A DNA stretch of 57,989 nt from Nemertoderma westbladi (GCA_032718475.1 JAUCBJ010006597.1:1-57989); one strand, 5' to 3'. Shown: positions 1 through 10,715, counted from the first letter of the stretch. Numbers and translations are program-made. Notes: generated from the letters alone by a model not told the origin.

Positions 1-408
1 ATTATATTCCGCGAGATGTAGGCCTACAGTATGCACCGACATTATATTCCGCGAGATGTAGGGGCCTACAGTATGTACCGACATTATATTCTGCGAGATG
101 TAGGCCTACAGTATGCATCGACACTATATTCCGCGAGATGTAGGCCTACAGTATGCACCGACATTATATTCCGCGAGATGAAGGCCTACAGTATGCACCG
201 ACATTATATTCCGCGAGATGTAGGCCTACAGTATGCACCGACATTATATTCCGCGAGATGTAGGCCTACAGTATGCACCGACATTATATTCCGCGAGATG
301 TAGGCCTACACTATGCACCGACATTATATTCCGCGAGATGTAGGCCTACACTATGCACCGACATTATATTCCGCGAGATGTAGGCCTACAGTATGCACCG
401 ACATTATA
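1..408. repeat. 40-bp minisatellite, about 10 copies, cut by window start
   Basis: Tandem copies of a 40-bp unit containing ATTATATTCCGCGAGATGTA followed by GGCCTACAGTATGCACCGAC. Copies differ by single substitutions (CAGTATG/CACTATG, CATCG/CACCG) and one copy carries two extra G. The array begins before the window and ends abruptly near 408. The short ORF across it only reflects the repeat and is not coding. Each unit holds the TAGGCCTA palindrome common elsewhere in the window. Confidence 0.95.
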
Positions 409-1045
409 TAGTTAATTTCGAAATCGTGAAAGAATTAATTATTGCAGGTAATTTAACAAAGTGAACCCGATCGGTGTCATACAGTAAAAGGTTGATTTAT
501 CGAAGTGAACCGCAAATACCATTAATTTACAGTGTTTTAAGTCAATTCGATAATTTTCGAGTTTTTAACAGATTGGAACTCAGAGTAAGGAAACAGTTGT
601 TAATTTTGTTTAACCGTCGAGCGTATATTACACCGTAGGTCGTAAAGTACCACTTTATAGCTTTACAACCCAGTAGATCAATGCTACTGATACTACTGTA
701 TATGGCCTAATTTGTATGTAATTTTGTAACTTTATTATTGCATTACCATAAAGCTTTATGCTGTACTGTAGTATACTTACAGGTTACCGGTATTGAATTA
801 ATTTTCCCTTTCTCCAAGTGGGTGCGATAAAATGACACTTTATGGCCCGCTTGCGCTTCCACACAATAGCTACAATAATAATAAGATTGAAAGTTGGTAA
901 TAAAATAGTTAATTTCCTATTGTTACATGCTCACATTTCACAACGGTGGTTTTTCTTAGCCGCAAAAACAACTTCAACTATAATACCTGTTTTTTTTTCA
1001 AATTGTATTAAGTTTAATTAATTAATAAATTCGTCTCAGATATTC
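409..1045. other. AT-rich intergenic DNA, nothing recognised
   Basis: No ORF, RNA gene or clear repeat is visible between the minisatellite and the poly-G tract. Confidence 0.6.
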
Positions 1046-1215
1046 TTTTGAGACAGGGGGGGGGGGGGGGGGGGGGGGGGCTTGAAGCAAATCCCATCTC
1101 AGCGAATTAATTGCCTCAATGTTGATCAATTATCAATTAAGGGAAAGGAGCAGGGCATAGTTGTACGTTATTCTAACCAAAACAATAAACTAAAGTCAAA
1201 GTCACCCCCCCCCCC
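1046..1215 (+). mobile_element. MITE remnant with 25-base poly-G edge
   Basis: The sequence opens with TTTTGAGACA followed by 25 consecutive G (1056-1080). It continues with an interior alignable to the copies at about 5.06 and 33.31 kb: the GCGAATTAAT...CCTCAATGTT stretch, then GGGAAAGGAGCAGG, then AACCAAAACAATAAAC. It ends near an 11-C run at about 1204-1214. In the better-preserved copy at 33.3 kb the short G run is part of a terminal inverted repeat, so the poly-G here is probably an expanded TIR. Family assignment rests on my own alignment within the window. Confidence 0.5.
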
Positions 1216-1444
1216 TCCTTATCTGATTCTTTTAATTATAAAAAAACTATATAATTTAATTACAATTATGTCAAAAACTAACACTAGTGTAGTACTGTAT
1301 TTTCTGAGATTGAAGAATTATTCAAAAAGTATTATAAATACAAGCCTACAGTATAAAGAACCTACTGTTGTACCTAAACATATAAATTAATCTAAAAAAT
1401 GCAATTATTATAAGAATAGCGTGTGAATGCGTGTAAACGAGGTA
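1216..1444. other. AT-rich DNA downstream of the Ig gene
   Basis: No gene is visible. The 102-codon ORF at 1082-1390 crosses the poly-C run and MITE interior, is compositionally unlike protein, and is treated as chance. Confidence 0.5.
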
Positions 1445-1450
1445 TTTATT
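1445..1450 (-). terminator. poly(A) signal of the Ig-superfamily gene
   Basis: AATAAA on the minus strand, 38 bases beyond the stop codon. Its position is typical of a compact 3' UTR and supports 1488-2543 being a transcribed gene. Confidence 0.6.
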
Positions 1451-1487
1451 GGTGCTTTACATATAAATATTGAACGTAAACTTCTAA

Positions 1488-2543
1488 CTACAGTTCAGTG
1501 TTCGCAGTTTCTGTAGTCTCGAGTTCCAAACCGCCCCGGTCCTGGTCCATCTGATCGTCGACAACCAACGCGTTGTCCTCTTCCGTGGTTTCCCTTCGCC
1601 GCCACATAATCCGTTTACGCCGCGTGCAATACGCCACTACGCCCGCCACTAGCAGTATATACGCGGTGGCGCTGCATACAGCTATAGCCGCAGTCCTGCC
1701 TATGCTGTTTGCACTGGTACTGGAGTTGCTATTATTTATCTTACGGGAATATATTGATTTGTGGCCGAACTCCCCGCATTCGAATAGATCTCCTATGTAG
1801 GCCCCTGTGCTCGGGTCGTACACACAGACTCTGATAGTATCGCTGTACGCTATACCGAAGTGATTGCCCGCCACGCAGATACACTTACTGGGCAGCACGT
1901 GAGTGGACCGGCGTATCAGCAGCGTCCCGTTGGGAAACTGAAAGTATTTCCCGTCTACAGACTCGAGTAGCTGATGGTGCCGGTTACCCAGCGACTGGTT
2001 GTGATTATCGGAGGTGACCGTGGTGTACGGGGGTGTAGTCACCCACGATATCGTAGGTCTCGGGAATCCGTGAACGTAACAATCGATCCAAACGGGGTCG
2101 CCCTCGGTTATGTTAACTCGCGGTGATTTAATCACAACTCGGGGTTCCAGTTTCGGTTTCATCAGATCGTAGAGAAGATACGGTAGACTTGTCGGAGACG
2201 CCGCCGGGTGTTGAGGGTCCCGCACAGCGCAACTAACGTAAACATCTGTCTGGAAGTTATCCATTAGAGATATGTTGGTCGGTAGCGATAGAATATCGCC
2301 GGATTGGATTGCTCCAGGGGTTTTAGAGCGCTCGACACTTCCGTTACTATTGGTTATCAACCATTTGTAGTTGGAAGTAGAATTGGGGTGGTAATGGTGG
2401 GATGGAGTGGAACAATGGAGTTTGACTACTTCGTGTGAGAGATTGTTCAAGTATGTTATCGAAAGGCTCAGCATAGAAGCGTGTGTTAGCAGAGTTGTTA
2501 TGGTTACTAGCAGACCAATCACTCGCATCATGCTTCGATACAT
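1488..2543 (-). CDS. type I transmembrane protein with two Ig-like domains
   Basis: A 351-residue single-exon ORF. The N-terminus (about 1-23) is a hydrophobic signal peptide. Two Ig-like folds follow: C44, W61 and C105 give the first Cys-Trp-Cys core, and C155, W167 and C223 the second, which has I-set features (GDPVWIDC, FPRPTISW, FPNGTLLI). Several N-glycosylation sequons lie in this ectodomain (for example N54, N90, N144, N182, N205). A Ser/Asn-rich stalk leads to a transmembrane helix at about 284-305, an Arg/Lys stop-transfer stretch (TRRKRIMWRRR) and a short acidic tail with no kinase or ITIM seen. This predicts a cell-surface adhesion or receptor-like protein; the ligand is unknown and I recognise no specific ortholog. 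The start gives the best signal peptide. AATAAA follows the stop, and a possible TATA-like stretch lies at 2641-2647, about 100 bases upstream of the start. The missing introns could mean a retrogene, but no poly(A) remnant is seen. Confidence 0.8.
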   Translation of the reverse strand: MYRSMMRVIGLLVTITTLLTHASMLSLSITYLNNLSHEVVKLHCSTPSHHYHPNSTSNYKWLITNSNGSVERSKTPGAIQSGDILSLPTNISLMDNFQTDVYVSCAVRDPQHPAASPTSLPYLLYDLMKPKLEPRVVIKSPRVNITEGDPVWIDCYVHGFPRPTISWVTTPPYTTVTSDNHNQSLGNRHHQLLESVDGKYFQFPNGTLLIRRSTHVLPSKCICVAGNHFGIAYSDTIRVCVYDPSTGAYIGDLFECGEFGHKSIYSRKINNSNSSTSANSIGRTAAIAVCSATAYILLVAGVVAYCTRRKRIMWRRRETTEEDNALVVDDQMDQDRGGLELETTETANTEL

Positions 2544-2870
2544 GGTGTCAATATTGTCAGGGTAATTTCACATTAATTTCGCGTAATAAATAACATGTTT
2601 AATAATAATACAGAACTAATAATTAAATTCAATATTTAGAATATATAGAGAGGGCAAAATATAATATAATTAAGAGTTACGCCGATTTAAGAGTTATTCA
2701 TCTGAGTTGTAATTATACATTGTGTAAACATTTTAACCGATTTTACCTTTTAGGCCGGTGATGAATATCAAATCATCCCGTTGGGTGGGGTGTGTAGTTA
2801 AAAAAATAGTAATTAAATACAAAATAACAATAATAGTAGAACGTTATGACAAAGTAAATAATAGTTGGTG
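2544..2870. other. AT-rich region upstream of the Ig gene, putative promoter
   Basis: On the minus strand CTATATAT at 2641-2648 lies about 100 bases before the start codon and could be a TATA box. In such AT-rich DNA this is weak evidence. Nothing else is recognised. Confidence 0.3.
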
Positions 2871-2874
2871 ATTT

Positions 2875-3300
2875 TATTTGTAATATTTATATTTAAAGTT
2901 ACTCACAATAACAATTGCTAAATGCAATAACACTCGTTGCTTGCAAATCAATTGTTGCCCGATAATGCACTGGTTGCTCGCAATAGACTTTTCGTAATAG
3001 AGCTTTTTTCGCAAAAGCATTTGCTTCTCGCAAAAACAATTCTTAAATCTTAATAGCAACTGCTGCTCCAAATATTACTTCTTGCTATAAACAATATGAT
3101 TTTTTGATATTTTTGGCTTGTATGCAATAGTAAACGTTCCTCACAATATTAGCACTCGTTGTTCGCAATAGCATAAGCTACCCGCAATAACTCTTATTGC
3201 TCACAATACAGCAATATGTCTTGTGAAGGCAATAAGAATAAGACATGCGCTCGCAAAATCAATTTGTTTCTCTCACAATAGCTTCGGCACTTGTCTCTCA
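2875..3300. repeat. degenerate array of TTGCTCGCAATA-like motifs
   Basis: Variants of TTGCTCGCAATA recur irregularly about every 20-40 bases (CGTTGCTTGCAAATC, GGTTGCTCGCAATAG, TTGCTTCTCGCAAAAAC, CGTTGTTCGCAATAGC, CTCACAATA). It looks like a strongly decayed minisatellite or a cluster of short degenerate motifs. The small minus-strand ORF inside it encodes only the repeat. Confidence 0.5.
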
Positions 3301-5040
3301 CACTATAATCTCATAAAGGATTCCCAAACATGTAGCCTATCGGAATTATAAAGGCGAACTATATTCCCGGAGCTGATGTTATTGTTTCGCCTCAGGCATC
3401 TCACTTAATCAGCAGTTCGAACGCTAACCTCATAACCTCTTGTCAGATTCATGTTCCGTTGCCATAAGCGTGTGGTAGCTGACAGCTGGAGTCACAACCT
3501 GTAAAGCGTTTAACAACCACAATAGGGCTCTATCATAGATTTGGAACTAAGGATGCTGCTACGTGAAAAATCTATAATTTTATTAAATTCTCTATTAATT
3601 ATAGAGTTCAACCAACTGGGAGTTTTTAACAAACTATTTGCACAGAAAGTGGCGTGAGTGAAAAAAGTGTTCTCCAGCCCAAATTTGTCACATATGAAAT
3701 AAAGTGTTCTTTATTGTTTTGGTTAGAAAAAATTGCCACTGTAACCTGCTCCTTTCCCTTGTTGATTGTTTTGATGCCTTTGTGTTTCAAATTATATTAT
3801 TTTTTTAAATACACTAAACACAAGATTGTGTTTGCTTTAATTAACTCTATTTTCTGTAGCCTTACAGCCTCATACATTGTAGCCTTACAGCCTCATACAG
3901 AGCCCTCATCTCATCGCGGGATGATAGTGGAATGTTGGTGCGGCTCTGCAAAACGCACTGCTCTCGTATGTTAAAAGCCAACCACTTGGGAAATTCATTG
4001 TCCTTGGCTGTCGTCCGTTTCGCAGTCAGGCATTATCACTTATCAGCGACTCTCCAGTATGGGCCTAGTGTTTGCATTAGGGGGCCGTTACTACGCTGGT
4101 GTTTGGTTCAGTAACAATCGAAATAAGTGACAGCTTGAATTAAACTGTACGCGGGTTGGCATTTCGGTTTCTTCGAATTATAATAATACCGGGGTATTTT
4201 CGATTAATTTAATTCAGCATGATATACCGGAGCCGGAGATAAACTCATTATGCAAATACAGCGAGTTGGTAAGTAAATAATTTAGTGCGGATGATTGGAT
4301 TGTTGTAATTAAAATCTAAAGAATCAGCATATGGGAATAATTGAAAACGGTAGGTTGTCACTCTGTCAGTCGGTGCAAATATGGAAGCAGCGAGCATGCT
4401 GTCAAATTATTCCTCACCTGTCCGCCTCCATACCATATATGAAGTGGGATAGGCATGAAATAGAAATACAATTCAATAAAATGGTAAAATTGGTCCAAAA
4501 TAAAAATGAATTTATATAACTAGAGCCGATAAAACTAATAATTTATTATTGAATGTTACAAGAAAATAATGTAAACACAGCTGGGTCTGAAGTCACAACA
4601 AGGATTAACTGCTGAGTTATTCGAAACGATCTAGACTTTTAGGGTTGGGCTAATCCTGTTGTACAAAATCCTCAATTAAATGTATAAAAAACACACATGA
4701 AGTATTTTACAAGGTCTAACTAAGGGCACTCAAGTCTGGGGGGTGCTGAAACTGTACTTTGCGTTAAACCGCCCCAGTCCTTATTCATCCGCCCACCTTC
4801 ACATGCGGTAATAGAAAGAATAGGAAACCCTGGCGGCTATATCCACTACAAACACGGTCCTGGCTAATCACAGTCTGTCTCAACTCAAACATGTAGTTAT
4901 AGACAATTACAAAATATTATTCGTTAGTGAGGTTAGTCAACTGAGTCTCAACCCCAACTCTCTAACCAACTATAGTTCAAGCTTTCTCTCCTAGTCAAAT
5001 GTTAAGTTACACGCCAAACAATAATTGATTAAAAATAAAT
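3301..5040. other. intergenic region without a recognised gene
   Basis: Only short ORFs of non-protein-like composition occur. A small direct repeat (GTAGCCTTACAGCCTCATAC, twice) lies at about 3857-3900. One copy of the dispersed TGTAACC module lies at 3705-3765. Confidence 0.5.
3705..3765 (-). repeat. dispersed TGTAACC module
   Basis: Contains TTTATTGTTTTGGTTAGAAA, a short spacer, then TGTAACCTGCTCCTTTCCC. The same two blocks in the same order and spacing recur about twelve times in this window, in both orientations. Confidence 0.75.
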
Positions 5041-5061
5041 AAATAAACTATGTTCTCGAGT

Positions 5062-5295
5062 TTTGAGACAGCAGACAGGGGGTGGGGGGACTGGACGCAA
5101 AACCCGCGTTGGCGAATTAATATCCCGCCTCAATGTTAAATTCTCAATATAGGGAAAGGAGCAGGTTACAGTGGCACGTAATTTTAACCAAAACAATAAA
5201 CTAACCACAATAGAACAGGTTACAGTTTTATTTTTGAGAGTAATTAGCTGTTATTTGCGTCGAAGTTTCCCTAGAGAGTTTATGTTTTCTTAAAA
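5062..5295 (+). mobile_element. MITE copy related to the 33.3-kb element
   Basis: Starts with TTTTGAGACA and a G-rich edge reading GGGGGGACTGGACGCAAAAC, then GGCGAATTAATATCCCGCC, the TGTAACC module in plus orientation (GGGAAAGGAGCAGGTTACAG, AACCAAAACAATAAAC), and a 3' part with AGCTGTTATTTGCGTCGAAG ending TTTCCCTAGAGAG. It is collinear with the 33.3-kb copy, but its right terminal inverted repeat is eroded. Confidence 0.65.
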
Positions 5296-5354
5296 TAAAA
5301 CGTATGTAAACGCTACGCCGAGACAGAGGGACAATCACAGCCGCCAAATATGCG

Positions 5355-5430
5355 ACTGTAACCTGTAATATTGATCGGTTTATTGTTTTGGTTAGAAAAG
5401 ACTCTCACTGTAACCTGTATCTTTCACTCT
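5355..5430 (-). repeat. dispersed TGTAACC module
   Basis: TGTAACCTGTAATATTGATC, then TTTATTGTTTTGGTTAGAAA, then a second CTGTAACCTGTATCTTTC. This is two half-modules around one TTATTGTTTTGGTT core, showing the tandem nature of the unit. Confidence 0.7.
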
Positions 5431-6940
5431 ACTGAAAATAAACATTAATTAGCGTTGTATTGGTTGTCGGTGAAACGAATACAAAATAATGCAAATAGAA
5501 ATAAAGGTAAATGAATCCATCATAATAATTATTGAGTAATAATTTATTTGAGATGGAATTGAGTGTGATAGTAATAATTCCTAGGCGCCCACAATCCAAC
5601 GACTCTTTGATGCGTGACCACGCATAATCGATTTGAATAAAATTAAAGGCCACAATTCGTATAGATAAAAATAAACGGATTACTAGAATTCACACAAAAA
5701 GGCTAATGATTTAAATAAATATTATACAACAAAAGAGCTGTAATTTTTATATATGTTGGCAGCAGAGCGTAACGGTATGTTAATGTACAGAGTACATAGT
5801 GAATCTAACTAAACCTATGATTACCTTATACAAAGGAATGCATTGTAATCCAAGAGTACAAACAAATACCCAAACAATAAATTCTATTCATTTGTGTGGT
5901 GCTAAAAAAACCTGGTAGATTTCCAAATACTATGTCAAAGACGGCTTCCTATTGGTTGGACGTATTAAAGTTCCTGGGACACTAATTGTTGGTTGGCTAT
6001 CCACTCGATTGTTGCGAATTATTATCTGTAGCGGCGCCGTCTTTGCGAGGTACCCTTCTTACTGCTGTATTATTATAGATATTGAGGGGGGGGGGGGGGG
6101 GGGGGGGGGGCATCCAACCGTATAGAGGAATGAATGCCTTGCGTGAAGGAGGGGAAACTAACTGGGGGGGAGGAGGGATGATGTGTTAGTTGCTACGATT
6201 GAGTAACAGCGAGCGCTTAGGGGCGAGTGCCTCCCGCGGTTATGTTGCCTCATTACCAACAAATGAACTTCTCTGGCAGCAACTGCGCGCTGCGCTGCCA
6301 CGATGTCATATGGCCCAACAAGCGAACGAGGTAACTGGGGCAACAACCTACAGGATGCTATGTCCCTTCGAATTCGACGAGGTGTAAGAAATGCCGCGTT
6401 CTCTCGGCTTTACTGTTCCCATATTTCGCGTGTTCGTAAACGGAATAACAACTAGTCAGAGGGACAACCGCGCCCACAGGAAACCAATTAATTCAGCCGG
6501 CGTATAAACGACTGAAGCGTTGATGGGAGTGCCGCGTAATTCCTGGCTTTATATAATCGCTTCCCGAGATTACATTCCCTTGCGTGTAATGAATCACAGC
6601 TTACTCTAAACTCCGTAAACTCTTATTGCTTTACGCTAACAATACCGCTCATTTCGTATGCAAAACGTTATTACCAATTCGGCGCACTCAAAACATTATC
6701 AACATAATATTTGCCATGTAATAAGATTAAGTTGGTTCGCTGACATATTACAGGAAACACTGAGTCACATTTTTATGTATAACTTTAAAAATAAATATAA
6801 ATAAAAGTAAAGTTTTTTAATTCCTTTCCACTCTTTCTTGCTCACTTTTTTCTCGACCAAATAAATACATATGCTTGAATAAAGTGGCTGTAGTTTATTG
6901 CTAATGAGGCATATGGATGTGTATTTCATTCACACCACTT
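5431..6940. other. intergenic region with a 25-base poly-G tract
   Basis: No gene is recognised. A run of exactly 25 G lies at 6086-6110. An imperfect inverted pair (GTTGCCTCATTAC near 6243 and GTAACTGGGGCAAC near 6335) surrounds a short ORF of about 65 codons and may be a small decayed element. ORFs here are under 80 codons and lack recognisable motifs. Confidence 0.5.
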
Positions 6941-7318
6941 AAAGCCCGGTTTCCATGACGCAATATAGCTAGTAGCTTCGAGCTATTAGCTAATGGTTCG
7001 TCGCCAATATCTAATAGCCACGGCCACTAGCTACTGGCCGCAGCCAGTGACTACTTGCCGCAAAACCAGTAGCTATTGGCCGCGAAGCTACTCGCTATTT
7101 GCGCGAGGAATATAGCCTTCTTCCAAGTCAGACATGGCCTACTATATATGCGGTCTAAACCCGGTTTCCATGATGTAACATAGCTACTGGCTACATGCCA
7201 TAATACAGCTAGTGGCCACTGAAAATAGCTAGTATCGACAGGCTACTAGCTGTTGGCCGCAGCTCGTAGCTACTGGCTATTTGGGACACTGCCATCCCGG
7301 TTTCCATGAAACATAGTA

Positions 7319-8180
7319 GTAGACATAGTCATAGTAGACATGTACCGAACAACAAGAGTCCCACAAGAAATGAAAACAAATAAGTTGGTGCCAGTTCCCA
7401 AGAAGGGCAACCTAACACTCTATGGTTCTTTTCGGGGAATCTCATTGATCTCGATTGCTGCAAAGCTATACAATAGAATTCTATTAAATCGCATCAGGGA
7501 TCCCATTGAGAGACTGCTCCGTGGAAATCAGAATGGGTTCCGTAAAGGTCGTGGGACCATGGAACCCATTTTGGCACTTAGAAGGATAATTGAAGAGTTA
7601 TCAAAAAAGAAAGACAGGCATCTCGCTGTTATCTTTGTTGACTTCTTCAAGGCCTTTGATTCAGTCTCCCGCTCACGTATGTTCAGCATACCTTCATTAT
7701 ATGGGATTCCTGATGAAATTATTGCAGCAATCAGATCAGTATACGATGGTTCGACAACATTTGTGTCTACTGTTGATGGTGACACAGAACCATTTGAAGT
7801 GTTATGGGGCGTCCTCCAGGGGTCGAGGAAATCCTGCCAAGTACCTAACTGATCTAGACTTTGCTGATGACTTAGGAGTACTCTCAGAATCACTAAAGGG
7901 AGTCCAACGGCTCCTCAGCTCATTAGAACATGCTGCTTCTAGTGTTGGTCTCTGTATTAACTCCAGAAAGACCAAAATTTTGACAGTTAACTTTGAAAGT
8001 TCTCAGCAAGTCTCTGATCAGATGAGCATAAGCTCAAAGGATGGTATGCTTGAGCATGTGGACGACTTCTGTTACCTGGGATCATGGATCCGGAAGTATA
8101 CATAAGGGAAAGGCATGGGCAGCCTTGAATAGGCTTTCCAGGATTTGGAAGTCACCGAGAATTAATCGGAAACTTAAGAA
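7319..8180 (+). pseudogene. LINE-B reverse-transcriptase fragment
   Basis: Encodes LINE-B reverse transcriptase from the palm region (VPVPKKGNLTLYG, ISLISIAAKLYN, NQNGFRKGRG, IFVDFFKAFDS) to the start of the thumb. Compared with the 40.5-kb copy it has an internal deletion at about 7821: GVLQG jumps straight to the segment before LDFADDL, losing the GDTLAPFLF block and changing frame. Both ends are truncated (it starts at MYRTTRVPQEM and stops at SPRINRKLK). It lies inside a TIR element and is dead. Confidence 0.85.
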
Positions 8181-8322
8181 AGAATTCTACGGCAATGCTC
8201 ATACTTTAGAGTGAAATAATACCTAGGGCTGTACTGCTCTGTACCGCTACTGGTTATTGACCAGTTTATATTAATTTATTTATAATGATAAATCTTTCTA
8301 ATGATATATAGCGTGTTCAACG

Positions 8323-8412
8323 ATGCCCCAGTGCGTAAGCTGCGGACAAGCAAAAACTTATCTTCCTAAATCGGGAGTAAACGAAGGCATCTGCGAAGCC
8401 TGTAGAAAGTAG
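8323..8412 (+). CDS. small C4 zinc-ribbon-like ORF, possible last exon of a transposase
   Basis: A 29-codon frame with cysteines at 4, 7, 24 and 27, a C-x2-C-x16-C-x2-C pattern typical of zinc ribbons. The stop TAG (8410-8412) falls right at the edge of the right inverted repeat of the host TIR element. Just upstream, TTTCTAATGATATATAG resembles a 3' splice site with branch point, and the frame stays open back to it. This is the layout expected of a terminal exon of a transposon-encoded protein whose other exons are lost or replaced by the LINE fragment. The peptide is too short for family assignment; chance cannot be excluded. Confidence 0.3.
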   Translation: MPQCVSCGQAKTYLPKSGVNEGICEACRK

Positions 8413-8456
8413 CTAACTAGCTCGAAGCTACTAGTTATATTGCATCATGGAAACCG

Positions 8457-9167
8457 GTCGATTTGGCCTTAAAAAAAGAGGCCAGTTTTTTTTACACTAT
8501 TTTGATATGGGGAGAGTTCTATAAATTTTCATTTGCTGCAATTTGGTCAACGGACGTAATTGAAGTCTCGTCGTTAAGCAAGATAGTAAATTTTATGGTA
8601 GCTAGTGTTTTAGGTAGGTTTAGCTAGTAATTTCAACACTGGTTCCGACAACCTACTTCCCTTTATAAATATTTTGTAGTAGCTAGTTCTTATTACTATT
8701 TGTATAGAAAATGTTCCAGAACATGTTGTTTATTGACAATATTTTTTTTCACAATTTTTTTTATTGATTTTAAACACGTTTTAAAACGATTCCATGCGTT
8801 TTAAATAGAATCTAGACCTTTTTCTAAAAAATGTTCTAGAACAAAAAATATTTGTTCTAGAACATAACTTTTTTAAAAATGAATAGGTAACATGTTCTGG
8901 AACATTTTCTATTAAAATAGTAATAAGAACCAGCTACTACAAAATATTTATAGAGGGAAGTAGGATGTCGGAACCAGTGTTGAAATTACTATCTAAACCT
9001 ACCTAAAACACTAGCTACCATAAAATTTAGTATCTTGCTTAACGAAGAGGCTTCAATTACGTCCGTTGACCAAATTGCAGCAAATGACAATTTATAGAAC
9101 TCTCCCCATATCAAAACATCATTATTGTAAAAATAAACTGGCCTCTTTTTTTTAAGGCCAAATCGAC
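8457..9167. mobile_element. 711-bp foldback (long inverted-repeat) element
   Basis: The left arm (8457 to about 8740) starts GTCGATTTGGCCTTAAAAAA. The right arm (about 8880 to 9167) is its reverse complement, ending TTAAGGCCAAATCGAC, with few mismatches over roughly 280 bases (for example CAACGGACGTAATTGAAG against CTTCAATTACGTCCGTTG). The spacer is about 140 bases with GTTCTAGAAC palindromes. Its left edge touches the right end of the preceding TIR element. The minus-strand ORF at 8989-9198 lies wholly in one arm and is not considered coding. Confidence 0.85.
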
Positions 9168-10715
9168 AACCTGTTAGGCCGTCTATATAGTAGGCCATGA
9201 GTCAGAACCGAGGCTGCACTCTATATATTCCATGTGCTGTTCTGTTTCGTGATATTTCCTCTACACCACCTATGTGAGATACAATATTTTCATTATAATT
9301 AATAATATTCAGTTTTTGATTATTACTATCTATCAAACTACATAAATTTATTAACTATTAAATTCACTAATACAATCTAGGCCAATATTATACATTATGT
9401 GAGACCGAGGGTGCGAGGTAGAGAGAGAGATAAGGGCCGGTTAGTCCGTTTTTAGCATTTAGTCCAAAATGGTACTTTTTTGAAAATGTTCTACAACATT
9501 TTATCTATTTATTTTGTACTATAACATGTATATTTTGTTCTAGAATAACGGGTGTGGATTCCGAAACTGGTTATATTTTGTTCTAGAACAAACGGTTGTG
9601 GGGTCCGTGAAAACTTTAAAACTCGAAAACTTTTTAAATAATAATAATAATGTTTTAAATTAATTTAATAGCTGATACTGGAATATGACAGATACATACA
9701 TCTAATATCAATTATTCATATAATAATTAAATACTTAATTATGGTGACATTTCTATAGTTCTACCATATTGTTAGGATATTCCGTTAGAGTATTGTTAGG
9801 TTACTACTACTGTGCTAAGTTGTTCTATTATATTTTTACCCTGGTTTGGTAGAATCCACCATCATGTAGTTCAATTAATCTATGTACCCAGAAAGCTATC
9901 TAATATATATGCTCAAATATACATAATAGTAACCAACATATAATTGCGTTTAATATACTAGATATTATCTAATGCATCATGGAGATTCGATACATGGGTA
10001 TAATCTTTTAGTTACGCAGGAAAATAGCTAATTTACACTCCATCGCCAGAATCAAATCTACTTTCCTGAAGCGCGTTCTAGGACTCCACCCACAAGACCT
10101 CACGTAACCGACTAGTATTGCAAAATCAATTTCACTATAGACCTTAACGGATTCCACAACCTCCCCACCACTTACCAGGAAGTATTATCAAACAAAATTG
10201 GGGATTATCGATCCTGAATTCTGGAACACACCAGCGCTAAATAATAATAGGTGGATGTCAGCAAATAACCCAAGACACGTAGTGACTAGGTATTCTTCAC
10301 ACGGGGTATCATCACCTCATTTGTAATACAAAGGGTTTCCATGCAGCGACATATGCGGCACCCACGCTTCCACGTATCACCTTCTGGGTTGTATTGACAA
10401 TTAATACACGCAGTTAGTTTGTCGCTATGGTCAAAAGACGAAGCCTAATAACTAACTTTTATTTAATTTGAACTCGATTTTATACCCCGCATATACCCCT
10501 TTTTACACTATACAGTATGCAATAATCACAATTTACCTTGAGCCAATAATACCGGCTTATTTAATAACAATATTAATGAGAAAATGACTGGATATGTTTA
10601 GCTATTTCTTTTGATTGTTTTATTTATAAATACACTTGTGTTTTTTTACTGGTTGCATTTCAATTTACGCCGCCTGGGATTGTATCTTTATTATAATAAT
10701 AGTTCAGAAGGGCTA
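9168..10715. other. AT-rich intergenic DNA
   Basis: No gene is recognised. Around 9480-9600 the motif GTTCTAGAAC/GTTCTACAAC recurs, echoing the centre of the foldback element. No conserved ORF was found. Confidence 0.5.

Larger units (their letters stand above)
6946..8457 (+). mobile_element. TIR DNA transposon (1.5 kb) containing a LINE fragment
   Basis: The left end starts CCGGTTTCCATGACGCAATA and continues through TAGTAGCTTCGAGCTA. The right end (8409-8457) is its reverse complement over about 47 bases with two substitutions and one indel. Inside the left end, 6990-7290 is packed with variants of AGCTACTGGCC and two more partial copies of CCGGTTTCCATGA (about 7160 and 7297), a subterminal-repeat arrangement common in DNA transposons. 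No target-site duplication is obvious. The interior holds a truncated reverse-transcriptase fragment and a short Cys-rich ORF next to the right end. The superfamily cannot be told. Confidence 0.7.

Noticed and set aside
1-408. CRISPR-like regular repeat
   Set aside because: Contiguous 40-bp units without spacers in a eukaryotic genome; it is a minisatellite.
6158-6387. Small genes on both strands at 6.16-6.39 kb
   Set aside because: Overlapping antisense ORFs of about 62-65 codons without motifs, inside an imperfect inverted repeat; more likely a decayed element.
8989-9198. 69-codon minus-strand ORF
   Set aside because: Lies in one arm of the 711-bp foldback; the mirrored arm does not keep the frame.
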